From UBA1367 sp040268355 (lineage in GTDB: Bacteria > Actinomycetota > Coriobacteriia > Coriobacteriales > Atopobiaceae), in contig JAWRIT010000081.1 in assembly GCA_040268355.1 (NCBI GenBank), positions 1 through 25,728 of the forward strand: a stretch of DNA of 25,728 nt. Reading direction: 5' to 3'. This document shows, piece after piece, positions 22,322 through 25,728 of this stretch (the first letter of the stretch is position 1; each line of letters opens with the position of its first letter). A model generated the notes under the pieces. It worked only from the letters and a program-made list of their open reading frames with translations, ran no database searches and was not told the origin of the DNA. Position numbers and translations under genes: made by a program.

Positions 22322-23242
22322 ATGAGGGGCACGGAGCAGGACGCGGGCACAGAGCTGCCAACGGATCGGGGCGCGGGCACGGAGCTGCCGCTTGACGAGT
22401 TTCGCGCACGGGTGCTGGGCCGGGGGCGCGAGCTGTACCGCGACCTCCCCTGGCGCCGGACCCGCGATCCCTATGCGGTCTGGATCAGCGAGGTCATGCT
22501 GCAACAGACGCAGGTGAGTCGCGTGGACGGCCGCTGGCAGCGCTGGCTCGAGCGGTTTCCCACCATCGATGCCCTGGCTGCCGCAGCGACGGCCGACGTC
22601 CTGGACGAGTGGCAGGGCCTGGGCTACAACCGGCGGGCGCTCGCGCTGCTGCGGGCGGCGCAGGCCGTGGCGGACGCGGGCGGGCGTCTCCCGCACGAGG
22701 TCGCCGAGCTCGTGGCCTTGCCGGGGATCGGGCCGGCGACAGCCGCCGGAATCCGTGCGTTCGCGTTCGACCTCCCCGGCGTCTACCTGGAGACCAACGT
22801 CCGCACCGTCTTCCTGCACGAGCTGTATCCCACGGCTGCGGCGGTTCCGGATCGCGAGCTCGCCCCCCTGGTGGAGGCCACGTGCCCCAAGGACGCCCAC
22901 GATCCCTCCGACAGTCCCAGAAGCTGGTACTTTGCCCTGCTCGACTACGGTGCGTACCTCAAGCGTACGGTGCCGAACCCCTCGCGCCGATCCACGACGC
23001 ACGTACGGCAGACGCGCTTCGAGGGCTCGCATCGCCAGAAGCGGGCGATGGTGGTGCGGTTGCTGCTGGAACAGGGGAAGGAGGGCGCGGGCCTTGACGT
23101 GGCTCAGGCCGCTCGCGACCTCTCGGCCGAGGAGGCCCGGGCAGGCAGGGACCCGCTCTCGGCGCATGACGTGAGCGAGCTGCTCGAAGAGCTCGCGCGT
23201 GAGGGCTTCTGCCACGAACGGGACGGCGCCTGGTTCGCCTGA
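22322..23242 (+). CDS. mutY: MutY-like A/G-specific adenine glycosylase lacking the Fe-S cluster
   Basis: This is a 306-residue protein of the HhH-GPD superfamily, which removes adenine mispaired with 8-oxoguanine. Visible are PWRRTRDPYAVWISEVMLQQTQV with the catalytic Glu57, the helix-hairpin-helix LPGIGPATA and the strand VYLETNVRTV. In classical MutY this last site is an Asp (DGNV); here Glu157 stands in its place. The four Cys of the [4Fe-4S] loop and the C-terminal NUDIX-like domain are missing. Instead YFALLDYGAYLKRTVPNPSRRS and FEGSHRQKR follow, a pattern I associate with a cluster-less MutY-like clade in anaerobic Gram-positives. ATG 22322 has GGAGG 5 nt upstream; upstream extensions overlap the tRNA and its terminator. 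Confidence 0.85.
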   Translation: MRGTEQDAGTELPTDRGAGTELPLDEFRARVLGRGRELYRDLPWRRTRDPYAVWISEVMLQQTQVSRVDGRWQRWLERFPTIDALAAAATADVLDEWQGLGYNRRALALLRAAQAVADAGGRLPHEVAELVALPGIGPATAAGIRAFAFDLPGVYLETNVRTVFLHELYPTAAAVPDRELAPLVEATCPKDAHDPSDSPRSWYFALLDYGAYLKRTVPNPSRRSTTHVRQTRFEGSHRQKRAMVVRLLLEQGKEGAGLDVAQAARDLSAEEARAGRDPLSAHDVSELLEELAREGFCHERDGAWFA

Positions 23243-23270
23243 CCTCATGCGCTTCACCGTTCGGACAAAA

Positions 23271-23282
23271 GAACATGTGTTC
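23271..23282. promoter_or_regulatory. LexA/SOS-box-like site
   Basis: GAAC-ATGT-GTTC fits the GAAC-N4-GTTC core recognised by LexA in Bacillus and actinobacteria. It lies 29 bp after the glycosylase gene and ~148 bp before rubrerythrin. The flanking bases are A rather than the preferred C/G pairing, so binding strength is uncertain. Confidence 0.35.
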
Positions 23283-23289
23283 AGTTAGC

Positions 23290-23335
23290 GATAGCTATCA
23301 AATCAGTACACAAACTCGATGCGCTGCGCTACGAT
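23290..23335 (+). promoter_or_regulatory. Candidate rubrerythrin promoter with upstream palindrome
   Basis: GATAGCTATC (23290-23299) is a perfect 10-bp palindrome. It is followed by a plausible pair TACACA (23307-23312) and TACGAT (23330-23335) with a 17-bp spacer, leaving a ~90-nt leader before the gene. The palindrome could bind a peroxide or redox regulator; it does not clearly match a Fur/PerR box. Confidence 0.4.
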
Positions 23336-23429
23336 GAATGCGGTCGGCGCGTGCCGGCCGAAGTCCGATAGCAGTCGTGCACCAGCTGATGGGGATCGGT
23401 CTGGTGTACACGAGAGAGAGGGGTGCTGC

Positions 23430-23975
23430 ATGGCAGTAGATTTCGAGAGTTCGCAGACGAAGAAGAACCTTGAGTACGCCTTCGCCGGCGAGTCGCAGGC
23501 ACACACCAAGTACGGGTACTATGCCAGCAAGGCCAAGAAGGAAGGCTACGTGCAGATCTCCCAGATCTTCACCGAGACCTCCGGGAACGAGAGGGAGCAC
23601 GCGAAGCTCTGGTTCAAGTACCTGCACGACGGCGATGTTCCCGACACGCTGACGAACCTGCTTGACGCCGCCGCTGGCGAGAACGAAGAGTGGACCGAGA
23701 TGTACAAGGGCTTCGCCGAGACGGCCACCGAGGAGGGCTTCACCGAGATCGCCACCAAGTTCAAGCTGGTCGGCGACATCGAGCGGGCCCACGAGGAGCG
23801 CTATCGCAAGCTCGCCGATCGTGTCGAGAAGGGCGAGGTCTTCGAGCGCGCGGGCGTCAAGGTGTGGAAGTGCATCAACTGCGGTCACCTGCACGTTGGC
23901 GAGAAGGCACCCAAGGTCTGCCCGACCTGCAACCATCCGCAGAGCTACTTCGAGGAGCAGTCGATCAACTACTAG
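23430..23975 (+). CDS. rbr: Rubrerythrin
   Basis: This 181-residue non-haem iron peroxidase reduces hydrogen peroxide in the cytoplasm of anaerobes using electrons from NADH via rubredoxin-type carriers. The ferritin-like diiron domain covers 1-140, with ligands in FAGESQAH (Glu21), NEREHAK (Glu54, His57), the Glu near residue 90, and DIERAHEERY (Glu118, His121). The C-terminal rubredoxin domain binds iron through Cys148, Cys151, Cys164 and Cys167 (CINC and CPTC). ATG 23430 is preceded by AGGGG at 6-7 nt. A strong terminator follows, so it is monocistronic. Confidence 0.96.
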   Translation: MAVDFESSQTKKNLEYAFAGESQAHTKYGYYASKAKKEGYVQISQIFTETSGNEREHAKLWFKYLHDGDVPDTLTNLLDAAAGENEEWTEMYKGFAETATEEGFTEIATKFKLVGDIERAHEERYRKLADRVEKGEVFERAGVKVWKCINCGHLHVGEKAPKVCPTCNHPQSYFEEQSINY

Positions 23976-24021
23976 GCTGGTTTCCAGCAGCGGGCTTGCC
24001 CCCCGCTGTCACGTGGCTTGT

Positions 24022-24060
24022 AGCCGCCCGTCCCGATCGTGGGGCGGGCGGCTTTCCTTT
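24022..24060 (+). terminator. Rho-independent terminator after rubrerythrin
   Basis: AGCCGCCCGTCCC (24022-24034) pairs with GGGGCGGGCGGCT (24041-24053), 13 bp with one G-U, followed by TTCCTTT. A smaller upstream hairpin, CAGCGGG (23988-23994) with CCCGCTG (24002-24008), sits directly after the stop codon. Confidence 0.9.
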
Positions 24061-24118
24061 GCGTGCGCGCGCCGGTTGTTTCTCCTGGGTAACGAACGCC
24101 AGATGCGAGCAATTATTC

Positions 24119-24133
24119 CTACCAAAATGGTAG
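24119..24133. promoter_or_regulatory. Perfect palindrome before the small ORF and metY (candidate operator)
   Basis: CTACCA-AAA-TGGTAG is a perfect 6-bp dyad with a 3-bp centre in an AT-rich patch (24110-24145). It overlaps a likely promoter start region, and ATTATT at 24112-24117 may be the -10. Short symmetric sites of this kind are typical of Rrf2 or similar dimeric regulators of sulfur metabolism; no regulator gene is adjacent. Confidence 0.5.
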
Positions 24134-24144
24134 ACTTACTTCCC

Positions 24145-24222
24145 ATGAAGAAGAAGCACCTCTACAACTGGCTCATCTGCCTGGGGCTGTTCATGCCCAA
24201 GCCCGAGCTCGTCCAGAGCTAG
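24145..24222 (+). CDS. 25-codon small ORF, candidate leader peptide of metY
   Basis: The ORF encodes a 25-residue peptide beginning MKKKHLYNWLICLGLF and ending in PKPELVQS: three lysines, a short hydrophobic centre with one Trp and one Cys, and a polar tail. It begins 12 bp after the operator-like palindrome, so the transcript would have a very short leader; no strong ribosome site is seen. It ends 129 nt before the metY start. In that gap lies a hairpin, CCAGCGGC (24301-24308) with GCCGCTGG (24314-24321), just before the metY ribosome site. It could be a regulatory leader, a small membrane peptide or chance. Codon use is compatible with translation but proves nothing. Confidence 0.4.
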   Translation: MKKKHLYNWLICLGLFMPKPELVQS

Positions 24223-24351
24223 GGCCGCCTCCGTCTGCCTTTGGCATCGCGCCTGTGACCTGCGCCGGGCGCACCGTTCCCACAATCGACGCATGCTTGA
24301 CCAGCGGCCGCTTGCCGCTGGCATGCCGTCCGACCTCAAGGAGAGCCACGC

Positions 24352-25665
24352 ATGTCCTTTGAACTCGACCCCACCTTTGCCAGCGACCCCGCCCGCCACT
24401 TCGACACCCTGCAAGTCCACGCCGGCTACTCGCCTGACCCCACCACGGGATCCGCTGCCTTGCCGATCTATGCCACGGCGGCATGGCAGTTCGACGACGC
24501 CGAGGACGCGGCCGCCAAGTTCGCGCTCGCCCGTCCGGGAAACGTCTACGGCCGCCTGACCAACTCCACCACCGACGCCGTCGCCGCCCGCGTCGCCGCC
24601 CTCGAGGGCGCCGCCTCTGCCGTGGCGGTCGCGTCGGGCCATGCCGCCGAGGTGCTTGCCTTCACCAACATCGCCCGCGCCGGTGACGAGATCGTGGCCT
24701 CCGACTCGCTGTATGGGGGAACTTGGAACATCCTGCTCCACACCCTCGCCGACCTGGGCATCAAGACGACGTTCGTGCCCAACAACGACATCGATGCCTT
24801 TGCGGCCGCCACCACGTCGAAGACCAAGCTCTGGTTCGTGGAGACCATCGGCAACCCGCTGCTTGACGTGGCAGACGTGCCGACGCTCGCGGAGGCGGCG
24901 GCGTCGCACGACCTGCCGCTCGTCGTGGACAACACCTTTGCCACGCCGTACCTCTACCGTCCCGCCGAGGGCGGCGCGGCGGTGATCGTCGAGTCGCTCA
25001 CCAAGTGGATCGGCGGTCATGGCGCGACCATCGCCGGCGCGGTCGTCGACGCGGGCACCTTCGACTGGGAGCGGACGCCAGGGAAGTTCCCCACGCTGAC
25101 CGAGCCTGACGAGTCCTACCACGGGGCCATCTGGACGAAGGCGGCACCTGCCGCCCCCTTTGCCACCCGCGTGCTCGCCCAGCGCCTGCGCGACCTCGGC
25201 CCGACCCTCTCTCCCCACGCCGCCCAGCTCGTCGGATTGGGCCTCGAGACGCTCTCCCTGCGTGTCGAGCGGCATGCGCAGAACGCCCTGGCGATCGCGC
25301 AGTTCCTTGAGGGACATCCAAAGGTCAGCTGGGTCCGCTACCCGGGCCTCGAGAACGACCCAAGCCACGAGCTGGCCCGTCGTCTGCTTCACGGGGGCTT
25401 TGGTGGCGTGGTCGTCTTTGGCGTGAGGGGCGGGCGCGAGGCAGGGCTTGGCGTCGTCAACAACGTCAAGCTGCACACGTTGCTCGCCAATGTGGGAGAC
25501 GCCAAGAGCCTGATCATCCACCCGGCCTCCACCACGCACTCCCAGCTCACCCCGGAGCAGCTGGAGGCGGCCCACCTCAGCGAGGACCTGATCCGCGTCT
25601 CCGTGGGCATCGAGAACGTCGACGACCTCATCGCCGACCTCGACCAGGCGCTTGCCGCGATCTAG
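24352..25665 (+). CDS. metY: O-acetylhomoserine sulfhydrylase (aminocarboxypropyltransferase)
   Basis: This 437-residue PLP enzyme of the Cys/Met metabolism (MetB/MetC) family combines O-acetylhomoserine with sulfide or methanethiol to give homocysteine or methionine in the cytoplasm. Signatures are the N-terminal FDTLQVHAGYSPDPTTGS, YGRLTNSTTDAVAARVAALEG, the cofactor-binding VVDNTFATPYLYRP and the Schiff-base Lys218 in ESLTKWIGGHG. NVGDAKSLIIHPASTTHSQL is in the C-terminal domain. Length and motif spacing fit MetY rather than cystathionine synthase or lyase (~380 residues). ATG 24352 has AAGGAG 8 nt upstream. Regulation by the palindrome and small ORF upstream is inferred. Confidence 0.94.
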   Translation: MSFELDPTFASDPARHFDTLQVHAGYSPDPTTGSAALPIYATAAWQFDDAEDAAAKFALARPGNVYGRLTNSTTDAVAARVAALEGAASAVAVASGHAAEVLAFTNIARAGDEIVASDSLYGGTWNILLHTLADLGIKTTFVPNNDIDAFAAATTSKTKLWFVETIGNPLLDVADVPTLAEAAASHDLPLVVDNTFATPYLYRPAEGGAAVIVESLTKWIGGHGATIAGAVVDAGTFDWERTPGKFPTLTEPDESYHGAIWTKAAPAAPFATRVLAQRLRDLGPTLSPHAAQLVGLGLETLSLRVERHAQNALAIAQFLEGHPKVSWVRYPGLENDPSHELARRLLHGGFGGVVVFGVRGGREAGLGVVNNVKLHTLLANVGDAKSLIIHPASTTHSQLTPEQLEAAHLSEDLIRVSVGIENVDDLIADLDQALAAI

Positions 25666-25678
25666 CGAGCCGTGCCGT

Positions 25679-25698
25679 GCGCGTCGCGTCGGACGCGC
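25679..25698. terminator. GC hairpin after metY, at the window edge
   Basis: GCGCGTC (25679-25685) and GACGCGC (25692-25698) form a perfect 7-bp stem with a 6-nt loop, 13 nt after the stop. An outer AGCCGT (25668-25673)/ACGGCT (25716-25721) pair can enclose it. No T-run is seen before the window ends. Confidence 0.4.
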
Positions 25699-25728
25699 AT
25701 CGTGGCGGACGCGCTACGGCTGGCCCCA

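Overview
The window is a 25.7 kb stretch of high-GC, gene-dense chromosome. The coding style (good GGAGG-type ribosome sites, GTG/ATG starts, 4-nt stop/start overlaps), an anaerobe's rubrerythrin, a small Alu-less SRP RNA, the dnaX-ybaB-recR order and a two-NBD ECF transporter with an MptD-type S component suggest an anaerobic actinobacterium. The best guess is class Coriobacteriia, Olsenella/Atopobiaceae-like; this is inference, since no 16S rRNA gene is present.

Layout. 1-2.0 kb: an XRE-type regulator and a membrane-anchored alpha/beta hydrolase. 2.0-2.9 kb: SRP RNA with a clear promoter, then a DedA membrane protein. 3.1-8.0 kb: a Gfo/Idh/MocA dehydrogenase fused to a UPF0303-like domain (minus strand), diverging from a GH3 glycosidase with a C-terminal membrane anchor and a GtrA-like small membrane protein. 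8.2-12.3 kb (minus): a LanFEG/BcrAB-type ABC exporter (permease, ATPase, permease) followed by its likely histidine kinase and NarL-type response regulator, probably a cell-envelope or bacteriocin stress module. 12.5-15.3 kb (minus): a dedicated ECF importer (S, T and a fused double ATPase), diverging from an AraC regulator translationally coupled to a methyltransferase (15.4-17.1 kb). 17.4-22.0 kb: the housekeeping operon dnaX-ybaB-recR plus a one-TM protein. 22.2 kb: tRNA-Asp(GTC) with promoter and terminator. 22.3-24.0 kb: a cluster-less MutY-like glycosylase and a rubrerythrin. 24.1-25.7 kb: a 25-codon candidate leader ORF behind a perfect operator-like palindrome, then O-acetylhomoserine sulfhydrylase.

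The most unusual signal is not a gene. A 12-bp word (TTCGCACTCGAT or its complement) occurs five times, always between genes. Four copies form two inverted pairs that bound ~115 and ~128 bp elements between convergent genes (2.9 and 8.0 kb). One copy stands alone in the dnaX leader. The two paired elements also share internal blocks, so they look like diverged copies of one small repeat or RNA element. Other items worth checking are the dehydrogenase-UPF0303 fusion, the putative leader peptide before metY, a perfect 14-bp palindrome at the dnaX start region and a 20-bp dyad upstream of the ABC/two-component operon.
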